Shown here piece by piece: positions 15,768 through 24,773 of a DNA stretch of 41,672 nt. Position 1 is the stretch's first letter; the number at the start of each line of letters is the position of its first letter. Under the pieces are notes generated by a model, which was given only the letters and a program-made list of their open reading frames with translations, searched no databases and was not told where the DNA came from. The position numbers and the translations under genes are program-made. Source of the stretch: Flavobacteriaceae bacterium (lineage in GTDB: Bacteria; Bacteroidota; Bacteroidia; Flavobacteriales; Flavobacteriaceae); contig JAKITV010000021.1 of assembly GCA_021647885.1 (NCBI GenBank), positions 1 to 41,672 of the forward strand, written 5' to 3'.

Positions 15768-16340
15768 TTGAAAGCACCAACACTAGAAAACGAATTTGCA
15801 AAACTCACTTTACTAGACTTAAGTAATTATGAGAAGCTGCTCCAAATTGCTCAACAAGACAAACTCGTACAATATTCGCCTAGTAAAATTGACACTCACG
15901 ACGATTTAAAAAGCTATGTACAAACTGCAGTAGATGGTTACTACCATAAAACGACTATCCCATTTATTGTTTTTGATAAAACCAAAAATGCATACGCTGG
16001 ATGTACACGTTTTATGAATATGGACTGGAACAATAAAGTGTTAGAAATTGGTGCAACGTGGATTGGTAGAGAATTTCAAGGCACTGCTTTAAACAAAAAT
16101 ATGAAATTTTTAATGCTACAATATGCTTTTGAAACTCTAAACTTTGAAAAAGTGGAGTTTAGAATAGACGAGCGTAACATAGGTTCTCGAAAAGGAGTTG
16201 AAAAAATTGGTGCAACACTTGAAGGCATTATGCGACAAAACGTATATCTATTAGATGGTTTTAAACGCAATACCTGTTGCTATGGGATTTTAAAAGAGGA
16301 ATGGAAAAGAATAAAAGAAACTGTATTTAGAGGGTTTTAG
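15768..16340 (+). CDS. GNAT-family N-acetyltransferase
   Basis: 190-residue acetyltransferase of the RimJ/RimL-like GNAT group, which uses acetyl-CoA; the acceptor is unknown. Family features: IPFIVFDKTKNAYAGCTRFM (about 63-82), LEIGATWIGREFQGTALNKN (about 91-110, the acetyl-CoA region) and NFEKVEFRIDERNIGSRKGVE (roughly 126-146), ending with the typical LEGIMRQNVYLLDG. The start must be TTG at 15768: an in-frame stop lies at 15759-15761 and no ATG occurs before the conserved part. It begins 1 base after the upstream stop. Confidence 0.9.
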   Translation: MKAPTLENEFAKLTLLDLSNYEKLLQIAQQDKLVQYSPSKIDTHDDLKSYVQTAVDGYYHKTTIPFIVFDKTKNAYAGCTRFMNMDWNNKVLEIGATWIGREFQGTALNKNMKFLMLQYAFETLNFEKVEFRIDERNIGSRKGVEKIGATLEGIMRQNVYLLDGFKRNTCCYGILKEEWKRIKETVFRGF

Positions 16341-16475
16341 GGGTGTCGTCTTATAGATTGACTATGAATGGATTTTCGCAAGTAGATTTGTATTAGCAAT
16401 TAATTTTATTCGTTGTTGTACGCAGTTTTTCTTCGTTTGTGGATGTTGTTCCTTTTTATTTTTTCAATTCGGATC

Positions 16476-17618
16476 TCAATTTTTGTTAATTCCGTATTTT
16501 TCTTTTTCAGTTTTGGTCATGATTCCTGCGTTACCCTTTGCTTTACCATTCTTGAAAAAGAACATCCATATTTGTTCTCCTTCTTCATTGTAAATATTTA
16601 ATGTGCCTGTCCCTTTCTTAAGAGTTCCCATATCTTGAGGTTTTCCATCAGGCGCAAAATTAGAAATCACTTCCCACGGAATGCCATTTTTGTAAATTAC
16701 TTTGCTCCAAACTGAACCGTTTGGATAATGATATATATATATTCCATTGTAAGATGGTGCCAATTCGATAGTCTCAATAATTTTTATACCAGGAACGATT
16801 GCTGCTAAACCACCTGTCTTATCATTGATTGTTCCATGCACTAAACCAGTAATAGTAGGTTCAATACCAATATCTGGTCTAAAACCGTTTCTCGGATTTT
16901 CGACAACGTGCATAACTGGTCCACCGCTAAAACCAGAAATACTTGGGTCATCTAGAAGAAAAAAGGGATTAATAATTTTATTATCAAATCTTTGTAAATA
17001 TATAATGTCGCTAGAAGGTCTTAAGTTTTTTGTAATCGGAGAAATAGAATTAGGTAAAACTCCTAACCCAAAAGGAAATCCAAAAACTGTTACTTCTTTT
17101 AATCGGTCAGGTCCTTCTAGTTTATCCATGATTGCTGTATGACCAATCATGCCTATCTTTAGAGACTTAAAATAATCCGTATCAATAATCTTAAGCGGTA
17201 TATGTAAAACTGCTACATCTGCAGATGGGTGTAAAATCCAGTTTACTTTTGTGCCAATGGATCCAGTGAGATTCTTTATTGTTACTTCTCTTTTCTTTCC
17301 GTTTTTACCTTGATAAATAAGTTTAGTATTTACTGACAGATTTTTAGCGACATGAGCTGCTGTAACTAAATAAATATCCAAATTTTTTGAAATGAAAAAT
17401 CCAGAACCAAGTTTGAAGGCTTTTAAATTTTTTAATTTTCCATTAATAGGGTCTTTTAATATAATTTCATATTCCTTACCATTTATTTCATTCGTAACAG
17501 GAATAGAATCATTAATGAAAACTATAGAACTAAACAGTTCTCTAATATCTATATCCTTGCTCTGAGCTTTTAATTGACAGGAAAGGCAACAAATTATAAC
17601 GAATAAAAAATGTTTCAT
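16476..17618 (-). CDS. Exported trypsin-like serine protease with MORN-like C-terminal repeats
   Basis: 380 residues with a signal peptide (residues 1-19, cleavage near KAQ), so it acts in the periplasm or outside. The trypsin-like triad is visible: TAAHV with H89, ADVAVLHI with D134 and SGFSGGPV with S231. After about residue 285 the sequence changes to short repeats of the MORN/YwqK type: YHYPNGSVWSKVIYKNG, NFAPDGKPQDMGTLKKG and NIYNEEGEQIWMFFFKNG. The joining of the two domain types is unusual. ATG start. It follows a lectin-like gene; a shared upstream repeat precedes both. Confidence 0.82.
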   Translation of the reverse strand: MKHFLFVIICCLSCQLKAQSKDIDIRELFSSIVFINDSIPVTNEINGKEYEIILKDPINGKLKNLKAFKLGSGFFISKNLDIYLVTAAHVAKNLSVNTKLIYQGKNGKKREVTIKNLTGSIGTKVNWILHPSADVAVLHIPLKIIDTDYFKSLKIGMIGHTAIMDKLEGPDRLKEVTVFGFPFGLGVLPNSISPITKNLRPSSDIIYLQRFDNKIINPFFLLDDPSISGFSGGPVMHVVENPRNGFRPDIGIEPTITGLVHGTINDKTGGLAAIVPGIKIIETIELAPSYNGIYIYHYPNGSVWSKVIYKNGIPWEVISNFAPDGKPQDMGTLKKGTGTLNIYNEEGEQIWMFFFKNGKAKGNAGIMTKTEKEKYGINKN

Positions 17619-17720
17619 ATTATCGTTTTGGTTAGAGATAATGTTATGATACGGTTCTGTTTAATACTAAATCAATTCCGATAACTATCGGAAGAGCACA
17701 GGATGAACTATATCATTAGA

Positions 17721-17799
17721 TAAGCGAAGATAAGTCTTTATAATCTTGTAATCAACAGCTTACGCCTTAAATTCTTGACATATTATTAACAATTTTGTA
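17721..17799. repeat. Upstream element, copy B
   Basis: About 66 of 79 aligned bases match copy C at 18915-18993, including GTAATCAA, CTTACG, CTTAAATTCTT and TATTAACAATTTT. It lies in the 232-base spacer between the lectin-like gene and the protease gene, roughly 100-180 bases before the protease ATG. Confidence 0.7.
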
Positions 17800-17850
17800 G
17801 TTAAAGGGATTTAATTATTTTGTATATCTCGATTTTTTATTAATATAAGG

Positions 17851-18873
17851 TTAAAAAGATGTTTCTGAAATTCTCATATTATCAAAAAGTAATACACATC
17901 CACTAGATGTAGCACTGACACCTACTTCAAGAATATTTTGAACTGAATTTGATGTTGGTAAATTAATTCCAGTTGCTGAAATTATTGGTATTCCGTCTTG
18001 CCATAACTCAATAATGCCATCATTTTCATTACTGTATTTTAAATGAATTTTTAGAGTAAACCATTGATTTTGACTTATGGTAATTCCTGAATCATTATCA
18101 ATATTTAGTTTAGCCCCAAATTTATTTTCAAATTCTATTTTGTCACCACGAATTACAACTCTTGAACCAGGACTTTCATGAAAATATCCATTTTCAAAGT
18201 CGATTAAACTAAAAGGCATTCCACTTTCAATATAAAAATCTGCTTGATACCAAACTTCTGAACCTTTTGTATAATAATTAATTGAAGATGATATAGAAGA
18301 TTTTGCGGTAATCATATTGGCAGTTGGTGGTACACTTGTAAACTTCAACACTTTATTTGAAGCATTTGTAGGATCTGTTATCAGTTCTATCTTATTATCA
18401 ATAAAGGTGCAGGTTCCATCAAGAATACAATTTCTTAAGGCATTATAATCAACTATTTCGGGTGTTGCAGGACTTTGTAATGTAAAACTATCCCAATATA
18501 AATCGGTATTAGAAACTGACATAATAAACAAATCTGTGAATGAGGTATAACTTTCAAAATCTTCAATAAAATTATTATTCGTTGGGAAAAGTTCTCCACT
18601 ATCAGTAATTAAAAATGTGCCTGAAGCATTAGTAAGATAATTGTCTTGAAGGAAATTTGGGTCAAAATATTGCAATATAAAAGTACATAAACCATTATCA
18701 TTAATATATGCTTTTCCGTCTTCATAAATAAATACATCATCACCATCTGGTGTTGTAAATTTTTCTAATAAGTTATTGGAATTGCAACCACTTAATTCAT
18801 TATCAAAATCATTTTCTTTACACCTGTTGAAAAGCAATAGAATTAAGCAAGCAACTATTAAATTTGATTTCAT
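17851..18873 (-). CDS. Putative surface lipoprotein with a lectin/lyase-like domain
   Basis: 340 residues. A hydrophobic N-terminus ends in FNRC (C18), a weak lipobox, so surface anchoring is plausible but not certain. Residues about 25-130 are Asp/Asn-rich without recognised fold. From about 165 the sequence resembles the jelly-roll domains of polysaccharide lyases and concanavalin-like lectins: WYQADFYIESG (about 210), QNQWFTLKIHLKYSNENDGI and IELWQDGIPI (about 270-300), ending VLLFDNMRISE. No catalytic residues can be assigned, so glycan binding is a guess. ATG start, 30 bases after upstream element copy C. Confidence 0.6.
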   Translation of the reverse strand: MKSNLIVACLILLLFNRCKENDFDNELSGCNSNNLLEKFTTPDGDDVFIYEDGKAYINDNGLCTFILQYFDPNFLQDNYLTNASGTFLITDSGELFPTNNNFIEDFESYTSFTDLFIMSVSNTDLYWDSFTLQSPATPEIVDYNALRNCILDGTCTFIDNKIELITDPTNASNKVLKFTSVPPTANMITAKSSISSSINYYTKGSEVWYQADFYIESGMPFSLIDFENGYFHESPGSRVVIRGDKIEFENKFGAKLNIDNDSGITISQNQWFTLKIHLKYSNENDGIIELWQDGIPIISATGINLPTSNSVQNILEVGVSATSSGCVLLFDNMRISETSF

Positions 18874-18914
18874 TGAAGTTTTTTAATGTGATATAACGAT
18901 TAAGATATCAAACG

Positions 18915-18993
18915 ATAAACGAAGCTAAGCTTTTAAAAACTCGTAATCAATAACTTACGACTTAAATTCTTTACAGATTATTAACAATTTTAG
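18915..18993. repeat. Upstream element, copy C
   Basis: Best preserved with copy B at 17721-17799 (about 84 percent by hand alignment). It includes the dyad AAGCTAAGCTT (18922-18940 region) and CGTAATCAATAACTTACG. It ends 41 bases before the ATG of the lectin-like gene. Confidence 0.7.
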
Positions 18994-19230
18994 TTGCTCA
19001 AAAAAATCTTAAACACATAATTATTAATTTAATGCGAGGATTTAGATAAAATATTTATATTTAATTTTCTAATAATCCCAAATTAGGATTAACTGTAGAA
19101 AAACAACGCTGATAAGCGTAATTGTTTTTTTCAACTCGTTAATAAAGTATAGTCACACCTACTTAACAAGTATTAATATGAAACGAGCATATTAAAATTT
19201 TTATCACCAAAGGAAAATGATTAATAGCCG

Positions 19231-19250
19231 TGCCTGCGGCAGGCAGGCGA
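19231..19250. repeat. GGCAGGCAGG palindrome, spacer copy
   Basis: TGCCTGCGGCAGGCAGGCGA; the first 15 bases are a perfect 7+1+7 palindrome. It shares CGGCAGGCAGGC with the copy inside the nitronate monooxygenase gene at 20424-20445. It lies 37 bases before the start of the YfiM-like gene and is strongly GC-rich against the surroundings. Confidence 0.7.
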
Positions 19251-19286
19251 ACAGCATGTGACCTATAAAAACAATAAATTTAACAC

Positions 19287-19613
19287 ATGAAAACAATTAT
19301 AAGCATTTTAATTTTATCGTTTACAGGTGTTTGTAACGCACAGTTTATTACTGTAGAGGACAAAATGCATTTAGCTTCTGGAGCTTTAATATCGGCAGCA
19401 ACTTACACATTGGTATATACAAACACTAAAAACAAAAAAAAGGCCTTCTGGTACAGTCTAGGTACATCTACACTAGCTGGTATTTTAAAAGAGGTTTATG
19501 ATAGTAGTAAAGATAATAATAGGTTTGATTCTAAAGAAGCAATAGCAACAACAATAGGTGGTTTTACTGTTAGTTTGACTTTAGAAATATTTGTTGGTAA
19601 AAAGAAGAAATAG
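19287..19613 (+). CDS. YfiM/DUF2279-like small exported or membrane protein
   Basis: 108 residues with a signal peptide (1-18, cleavage near CNAQ). The rest matches the pattern of the YfiM/DUF2279 group: DKMHLASGALISAATYTLVY (25-44), a hydrophobic stretch, GILKEVYDSSKDNNRFDSKE (about 65-84) and an Ala-Thr-Gly-Gly segment leading into a last hydrophobic helix and a Lys tail. The function of the family is not known. ATG start. It stands alone on the plus strand between minus-strand genes. Confidence 0.7.
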   Translation: MKTIISILILSFTGVCNAQFITVEDKMHLASGALISAATYTLVYTNTKNKKKAFWYSLGTSTLAGILKEVYDSSKDNNRFDSKEAIATTIGGFTVSLTLEIFVGKKKK

Positions 19614-19671
19614 AAAACTGCATATACAAGACTATAACGTCATCTCGGATTTTGATATAAATAACTTAAAT

Positions 19672-20637
19672 TCAATTAACTAATTTTGCAACAATATCTT
19701 TTGTATCCAATATAGCTTTAGTATGTTCTATACTAGGTCCAGCAACCCAAACCGTTTTATAAGTGGCTTTTGTTGCTGCTTTTTTGGTAGCATTCATCCC
19801 AATAGAAAACCGAATCATTTTTACCCATTTTTTAAGTGTCTTATTTTTGTTTAAAACAGTTTCTATCCACGTTTGCTTAGTACCTATTTTTTGCACATAA
19901 GGTGTATTAATTACAGTACATGGTGTACCAGAAATACGTTCGGTCATCACAATATCATCTGCACCATAATCTACACAAGCTTGTTTATATTCTTGTGTCA
20001 CACCAGCTTCGGTTGAAGCAATAAAAGGGCTTCCAACCGAAACGCCTGCGGCTCCATAACTTAACATTTCATCAATATCTGCTTTACTGCCAACACCTCC
20101 TGCCGAAATTATTGGAATATTGCAATTAGCAACCAGTAGCTTAATTAAATCTTCTGGAGATAAATTGCCACGATGTCCTCCAGCTTGATCGTTTACAGCT
20201 ATAATAGCATCTGCTCCTAATCTTTCTACTTTCTGTGCAAATTTTAAATCGGTAACATCGCAAAATACTTTTATTCCTTTTGCATGTGCTTGTTTAATGG
20301 TTTCTTCAGGACTACCTAAAGATGTAATAATAAAATCGCAACCTTCGTCGCAAATCACTTCTAATTGCGCTTTATACTTAATATTAGATTTGTTTACAAT
20401 TAGATTAAATCCAAACGAACCTCCCTGCTTGTCCGGCAGGCAGGCTTCTACTTTTGCTGCTTTTAATTCTTTTATAGCTGCTCTTAATTGATCTAATGTT
20501 CTATAATTTAATGCTGGAATACAACCAGCAATTCCGCTTTTCATGGCTTCAATAACCATAGCAGTATTTGAGACCAAAAACATTGGTGCTTGAATGATTG
20601 GGTATTTTATATCTAGGAGTTGTGTGAGGTTTGTCAT
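19672..20637 (-). CDS. Nitronate monooxygenase (2-nitropropane dioxygenase family)
   Basis: 321-residue FMN-dependent TIM-barrel enzyme that oxidises alkyl nitronates. Conserved parts: YPIIQAPMFLVSN (12-24), NDQAGGHRG (about 150-158), SAGGVGSKADIDEML (about 178-192) and GAAGVSVGSPFIAS (about 195-208) in the phosphate-binding region. ATG start. Residues 65-71 (ACLPDKQ) are encoded by a GC-rich palindromic repeat that appears to have inserted in frame ahead of the conserved GGSFGFNL. Substrate range cannot be told from sequence; related enzymes act on enoyl-CoA substrates. Confidence 0.88.
   Translation of the reverse strand: MTNLTQLLDIKYPIIQAPMFLVSNTAMVIEAMKSGIAGCIPALNYRTLDQLRAAIKELKAAKVEACLPDKQGGSFGFNLIVNKSNIKYKAQLEVICDEGCDFIITSLGSPEETIKQAHAKGIKVFCDVTDLKFAQKVERLGADAIIAVNDQAGGHRGNLSPEDLIKLLVANCNIPIISAGGVGSKADIDEMLSYGAAGVSVGSPFIASTEAGVTQEYKQACVDYGADDIVMTERISGTPCTVINTPYVQKIGTKQTWIETVLNKNKTLKKWVKMIRFSIGMNATKKAATKATYKTVWVAGPSIEHTKAILDTKDIVAKLVN
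20424..20445. repeat. GGCAGGCAGG palindrome embedded in the nitronate monooxygenase gene
   Basis: Arms CCTGCTTG (20424-20431) and CAGGCAGG (20437-20444) match with one mismatch around TCCGG. On the coding strand it gives residues ACLPDKQ without disturbing the frame. Its GC content is far above that of the gene. Confidence 0.75.
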
Positions 20638-20788
20638 ATTAAAAAGTTTCAGTAAATATAGTAAAAGCCCTTTTGTCCTTCGGACATTTTAACTCTTACG
20701 TGTTTATTTTTATATAATTGATTCGTTGAATTTTCTATTTCCCAAAAGGGAAAAATATTTTTTATACAGTCATCCGTCTAATTAAACA

Positions 20789-20820
20789 AAAAAGCGCAAC
20801 TTTTAAAAGTTGCGCTTTTT
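20789..20820 (-). terminator. Intrinsic terminator after dnaK
   Basis: A perfect 32-base palindrome with arm AAAAAGCGCAACTTTT, 36 bases after the dnaK stop. The stem ends in a run of T on either strand, so it should end dnaK transcription and could also work in the opposite direction. Confidence 0.88.
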
Positions 20821-20855
20821 GTTATTAAGATTCTTCGCTTTGTTGAGAATGATAT

Positions 20856-22763
20856 TTATTTCACTTCTTCAAAATCAACATCTTCCACGTTATCAGCTTC
20901 AGTTGTTTCATCACCATTTTGACTTGCATCCTGTCCAGCTTCTCCACCTTGTTGCCCGTCAGCTTGTGCTTTATACATCTCTTCACTCGCTACTTTCCAG
21001 GCTTCATTAATTTTTTCTAAAGCTGGATCAATAACTTCTATATCTTTCGTCTCATAAGCTTTCTTCAATTCTTCTAAAGCATCTTCAATTGGTTTCTTTT
21101 TATCATCTGATAATTTATCTCCAAATTCTTTTAGTTGCTTTTCAGTTTGAAAAATCATAGCATCAGCAGCATTCAATTTTTCAGCAGTTTCTTTTGCTTT
21201 AGCATCTGCATCTGCATTAGCCTCAGCTTCTTGCTTCATTTTTTGAATTTCTTCATCTGTTAAACCAGAAGATGCTTCAATACGAATATCTTGTGTTTTA
21301 TTAGTCGCTTTATCTGTTGCCGAAACATGTATAATTCCGTTGGCATCAATATCGAAAGTCACTTCAATTTGTGGCACTCCTCTTTGTGCTGGTGGAATAT
21401 CAGATAAATGAAAACGACCAATCGTTTTGTTATCGGCAGCCATAGGACGTTCTCCTTGTAACACATGAATCTCTACAGAAGGTTGATTATCTGCTGCTGT
21501 TGAGAACACTTGAGACTTCTTAGAAGGAATTGTTGTATTGGCTTCAATTAATTTAGTCATTACATTACCCATTGTTTCAATACCAAGAGACAATGGTGTA
21601 ACATCAAGAAGTAATACATCTTTAACATCTCCACTTAAAACACCACCTTGAATTGCTGCTCCAACTGCTACAACTTCGTCTGGATTTACACCTTTATTTG
21701 GTTTTTGTCCAAAGAATTTTTCTACAGCTTCTTGTACTGCTGGAATACGTGTAGAACCACCAACTAAAATAATTTCGTCGATGTCACTTGTTTTTAATCC
21801 AGCTGCTTTTAATGCCGTTCCGCAAGGTTTTATGGTGCGTTTTACCAAATCGTGGATTAATTGCTCGAATTTTGCTCTGGTTAATGTTCTAACCAAGTGT
21901 TTTGGTCCACTAGCAGTAGCAGTAACGTATGGTAAATTAATTTCTGTTTTTGAAGAAGAAGATAATTCAATTTTTGCTTTTTCTGAAGCTTCTTTTAAAC
22001 GTTGCAAAGCCATAGGGTCTTTACGCAAGTCCATGCTTTCCTCTTTTTCAAATTCTTCGGCTAACCAATTAATTATTTTTTCGTCTATATCGTCACCTCC
22101 TAAATGGGTATCTCCATCTGTTGAAAGTACTTCAAAAACACCATCACCCAGTTCTAAAATGGATACATCGTGTGTTCCTCCACCAAAATCGAATACAACG
22201 ATTTTTTGGTCTTTGTGCTTTTTATCCAAACCGTAAGCTAAAGCTGCTGCAGTTGGTTCGTTTATAATTCTACGAACTTTTAAACCTGCAATTTCTCCAG
22301 CTTCTTTTGTAGCTTGACGTTGTGCATCATTAAAATATGCAGGCACAGTAATTACAGCTTCGGTTACTTCTTGATCTAAAAACTCTTCAGCAGTTTTCTT
22401 CATTTTTTGAAGCACCATTGCCGATAATTCTTGTGGTGTATATAAACGACCATCTATATCTACTCTAGGTGTATCATTATCACCTTTTACAACTTTATAA
22501 GGCACTCGACCTATTTCTTGTTTACATTCAGAAAACTTGTTTCCCATAAAACGCTTAATAGAATAAACCGTTTTTGTAGGATTGGTTACCGCTTGTCGTT
22601 TTGCAGGATCGCCAACTTTTATTTCGCCTCCATCTACAAAAGCAATAACAGATGGTGTAGTACGTCTGCCTTCAGCATTAGTAATTACAACCGGTTCGTT
22701 ACCTTCCATTACAGAGACGCAAGAATTTGTTGTTCCTAAATCTATTCCTATAATTTTACTCAT
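20856..22763 (-). CDS. dnaK: Chaperone DnaK (Hsp70)
   Basis: ATP-dependent chaperone for folding and stress recovery, 635 residues, full length. ATPase signatures: [10 protein letters not shown] (4-13), [17 protein letters not shown] (about 194-210) and [16 protein letters not shown] (about 338-353). The substrate domain contains [13 protein letters not shown] and [10 protein letters not shown]; the helical lid follows, and the C-terminus ends [12 protein letters not shown], the typical co-chaperone tail. ATG start. It is alone: no grpE or dnaJ adjoins it, and it has its own terminator. No CIRCE element is visible upstream, so HrcA control is not supported. Confidence 0.98.
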   Translation of the reverse strand: MSKIIGIDLGTTNSCVSVMEGNEPVVITNAEGRRTTPSVIAFVDGGEIKVGDPAKRQAVTNPTKTVYSIKRFMGNKFSECKQEIGRVPYKVVKGDNDTPRVDIDGRLYTPQELSAMVLQKMKKTAEEFLDQEVTEAVITVPAYFNDAQRQATKEAGEIAGLKVRRIINEPTAAALAYGLDKKHKDQKIVVFDFGGGTHDVSILELGDGVFEVLSTDGDTHLGGDDIDEKIINWLAEEFEKEESMDLRKDPMALQRLKEASEKAKIELSSSSKTEINLPYVTATASGPKHLVRTLTRAKFEQLIHDLVKRTIKPCGTALKAAGLKTSDIDEIILVGGSTRIPAVQEAVEKFFGQKPNKGVNPDEVVAVGAAIQGGVLSGDVKDVLLLDVTPLSLGIETMGNVMTKLIEANTTIPSKKSQVFSTAADNQPSVEIHVLQGERPMAADNKTIGRFHLSDIPPAQRGVPQIEVTFDIDANGIIHVSATDKATNKTQDIRIEASSGLTDEEIQKMKQEAEANADADAKAKETAEKLNAADAMIFQTEKQLKEFGDKLSDDKKKPIEDALEELKKAYETKDIEVIDPALEKINEAWKVASEEMYKAQADGQQGGEAGQDASQNGDETTEADNVEDVDFEEVK

Positions 22764-23149
22764 AATACTTTATTCTTTAATTTTGTTATGTTAAATTACA
22801 ACCTATCTTAAATTATTATATCGTCTTTTTTCATTCCAAACGTAAGCTTTTTTACTTGCGTTTAGCTTTTGCGTAAATTGATTGTCTTTTGTTCTCATTA
22901 GTTCTAAAATTTATAATTGTACATATTTTTATACATTATTCTTTAGTCAATCTTTATGCCAATAAAAAAATGCTGACATGATGTCATTTCACAACTCTAA
23001 GCTTGGTAGATATTTGCATCTTCATTAAGATGAAAAGACTATTTTACAGTCTTTATTTGTGAGATTATAATATGGATTATCTTTATATCTAAAATTATTG
23101 AATAAACTTTTCATTACATTTACAAACTATCTAATTTATACATTAAAAA
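22764..23149. promoter_or_regulatory. Divergent dnaK-panB control region
   Basis: 386 bases without a gene, holding the promoters of both neighbours. Dyads visible: AAACGTAAG/CTTGCGTTT (22838-22846 and 22855-22863, one mismatch), a perfect 13-base TGACATGATGTCA (22974-22986), CATCTT/AAGATG (around 23018-23033) and AAAGACT/AGTCTTT (23034-23040 and 23048-23054). No exact -7 consensus was found, so transcription starts are not placed. The first dyad lies in the dnaK leader and could affect the mRNA. Confidence 0.45.
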
Positions 23150-23968
23150 ATGTCAGTAGCTAAAAAAGAATACAAAAGAATTACTGTAAAAACATTAGTC
23201 GATATGAAAGCTAATGGAGAGAAAATATCGATGTTAACTGCCTACGATTATACCATGGCAAAAATAGTTGATGGTGCTGGTATTGATGTTATTCTTGTTG
23301 GAGATTCTGCCAGTAATGTTATGTCTGGGCATGAAACTACGTTGCCCATTACATTAGATGAAATGATTTATCATGCATCTTCTGTAATAAGAGCTGCAAA
23401 TCGTGCACTTGTAGTAGTAGATCTTCCTTTTGGAAGTTACCAAAGTAATCCTAAAAAGGCCTTACGCTCTGCCATTAGAATAATGAAAGAAAGTGGTGGA
23501 CATGCTGTAAAAATGGAAGGTGGAAAAGAAGTAAAAGAATCTATTAAACGTATATTAAATGCTGGAATTCCTGTTATGGGACATTTAGGCTTAACTCCAC
23601 AATCCATATATAAATTTGGGACTTATACTGTTAGAGCTAGAGAAGAAGAAGAGGCTCTACAACTTATAGAAGATGCTAAAATGCTAGAAAAAGTTGGATG
23701 TTTTGGAATTGTTCTTGAAAAGATTCCTGCAGAACTCGCTAAACAAGTTGCAGAGAGTGTGAGTATTCCAATAATTGGAATTGGTGCTGGAAACGGCGTT
23801 GATGGACAAGTGCTTGTTTTACACGATATGTTAGGAATGACACACGAATTCAATCCGCGTTTTTTACGTCGTTATATGCATTTGTACGAAGATATGACAA
23901 AAGCCATTTCGCAATATGTAACTGATGTAAAAAGTAGTAATTTTCCGAATGATGAAGAACAGTATTAG
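23150..23968 (+). CDS. panB: 3-Methyl-2-oxobutanoate hydroxymethyltransferase
   Basis: First committed step of pantothenate (CoA precursor) synthesis: transfers a hydroxymethyl group from methylene-tetrahydrofolate to ketoisovalerate to give ketopantoate. 272 residues, standard size. Motifs: [19 protein letters not shown] (24-42), [20 protein letters not shown] (45-64) with metal-binding Asp, [25 protein letters not shown] and [23 protein letters not shown] start. No other pan gene is adjacent; the pseudouridine synthase gene follows after a heptanucleotide array. Confidence 0.97.
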   Translation: MSVAKKEYKRITVKTLVDMKANGEKISMLTAYDYTMAKIVDGAGIDVILVGDSASNVMSGHETTLPITLDEMIYHASSVIRAANRALVVVDLPFGSYQSNPKKALRSAIRIMKESGGHAVKMEGGKEVKESIKRILNAGIPVMGHLGLTPQSIYKFGTYTVRAREEEEALQLIEDAKMLEKVGCFGIVLEKIPAELAKQVAESVSIPIIGIGAGNGVDGQVLVLHDMLGMTHEFNPRFLRRYMHLYEDMTKAISQYVTDVKSSNFPNDEEQY

Positions 23969-24010
23969 TGTTCAGTGTTCAGTGCTCAGTGTTCAGTGTT
24001 CAGTGTTCAG
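23969..24010. repeat. Six-copy heptanucleotide tandem repeat (TGTTCAG)
   Basis: Six consecutive 7-base units TGTTCAG, the third being TGCTCAG, start directly after the panB stop codon. The reverse complement unit CTGAACA reappears in the preA-preT spacer. Confidence 0.95.
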
Positions 24011-24036
24011 AAAAATAAATTATTAGTGAATTAGTA

Positions 24037-24744
24037 GTGGCAAACAATTCAGAAAAAATTCTCTCTAATAAACACAATCTTCAGGTACTTTTTGAAGACA
24101 ATCACATTATAACCGTAAACAAGCGTGCTGGAGATATTGTACAAGGCGATAAAACTGGAGATAAGCCTTTAAGCGATATCGTAAAAGACTATCTAAAAGA
24201 CAAATACAACAAACCTGGAAATGTTTATCTCGGTGTTGTGCATAGGCTCGATAGACCAACTACAGGTATTGTGGTCTTTGCCAAAACGAGTAAGGCATTA
24301 TCAAGACTAAACAAACTATTCGCCAATAAAGAAGTACAAAAAACCTATTGGGCAATTGTTAAAAATAAGCCTGAAAAAGAAAATGACACGTTAACGCATT
24401 GGCTAAAGAAGAATCCAAAAAATAATAAGTCAACTGCATTTGATAAAGAAATAAAAGACAGCAAATATGCAGTCCTTCATTACAAACTCATTAAAAAATT
24501 GAATAGTTATTATTTGCTAGAAATAAATCTTGAAACTGGACGACATCATCAAATACGCTCACAGCTTTCTAAAATTGGCTCGCCAATAAAAGGCGATCTC
24601 AAATATGGTTTCGATAGAAGTAATAAAGATGCAAGTATCCATTTACATTCTAGAGAATTAAAGTTTATTCATCCTGTTACAAAAGAAAAATTTAACATCA
24701 CAGCTCCACTTCCAAAAGATACTGTTTGGGATGCTTGTTTATAA
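24037..24744 (+). CDS. RluA-family pseudouridine synthase
   Basis: Isomerises uridine to pseudouridine in rRNA or tRNA; the exact site cannot be told. 235 residues with the catalytic motif HRLDRPTTG (D72) and NKRAGDIVQG ahead of it; LETGRHHQIRSQLSKIGSPI (about 168-187) is the second conserved block. There is no S4 domain at the N-terminus. The start is GTG at 24037: an in-frame stop lies at 24016-24018 and no ATG occurs in between. It follows panB after 68 bases containing a heptanucleotide array. Confidence 0.9.
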   Translation: MANNSEKILSNKHNLQVLFEDNHIITVNKRAGDIVQGDKTGDKPLSDIVKDYLKDKYNKPGNVYLGVVHRLDRPTTGIVVFAKTSKALSRLNKLFANKEVQKTYWAIVKNKPEKENDTLTHWLKKNPKNNKSTAFDKEIKDSKYAVLHYKLIKKLNSYYLLEINLETGRHHQIRSQLSKIGSPIKGDLKYGFDRSNKDASIHLHSRELKFIHPVTKEKFNITAPLPKDTVWDACL

Positions 24745-24773
24745 TTTTTGTAGATTTACCTATAACTTTTAAA

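Larger units (their letters stand above)
18874..19286. other. Spacer between divergent lectin-like and YfiM-like genes
   Basis: 413 bases without a supportable gene. It holds upstream element copy C (18915-18993), a small dyad ACGCTGATAAGCGT near 19107-19120 and the palindrome TGCCTGCGGCAGGCA (19231-19245). The remainder is AT-rich with no clear promoter match. Confidence 0.6.

Noticed and set aside
16341-20000. Integron gene-cassette array with attC-like sites
   Set aside because: The repeated upstream elements would fit one per gene, but I see no integrase and no clear inverse-core/core pairs (RYYYAAC and GTTRRRY) folding as attC; kept only as a hypothesis for the ~80-bp element.
21781-22236. 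151-codon plus-strand open frame inside dnaK
   Set aside because: Antisense to dnaK, with the composition expected from a reversed conserved gene; no start signal or family features.
22764-23149. CIRCE element (HrcA operator) upstream of dnaK
   Set aside because: No TTAGCACTC-N9-GAGTGCTAA or close variant is present on either strand.
23969-24010. CRISPR array
   Set aside because: The units are 7 bases long with no spacers and no cas genes nearby; it is a simple tandem repeat.
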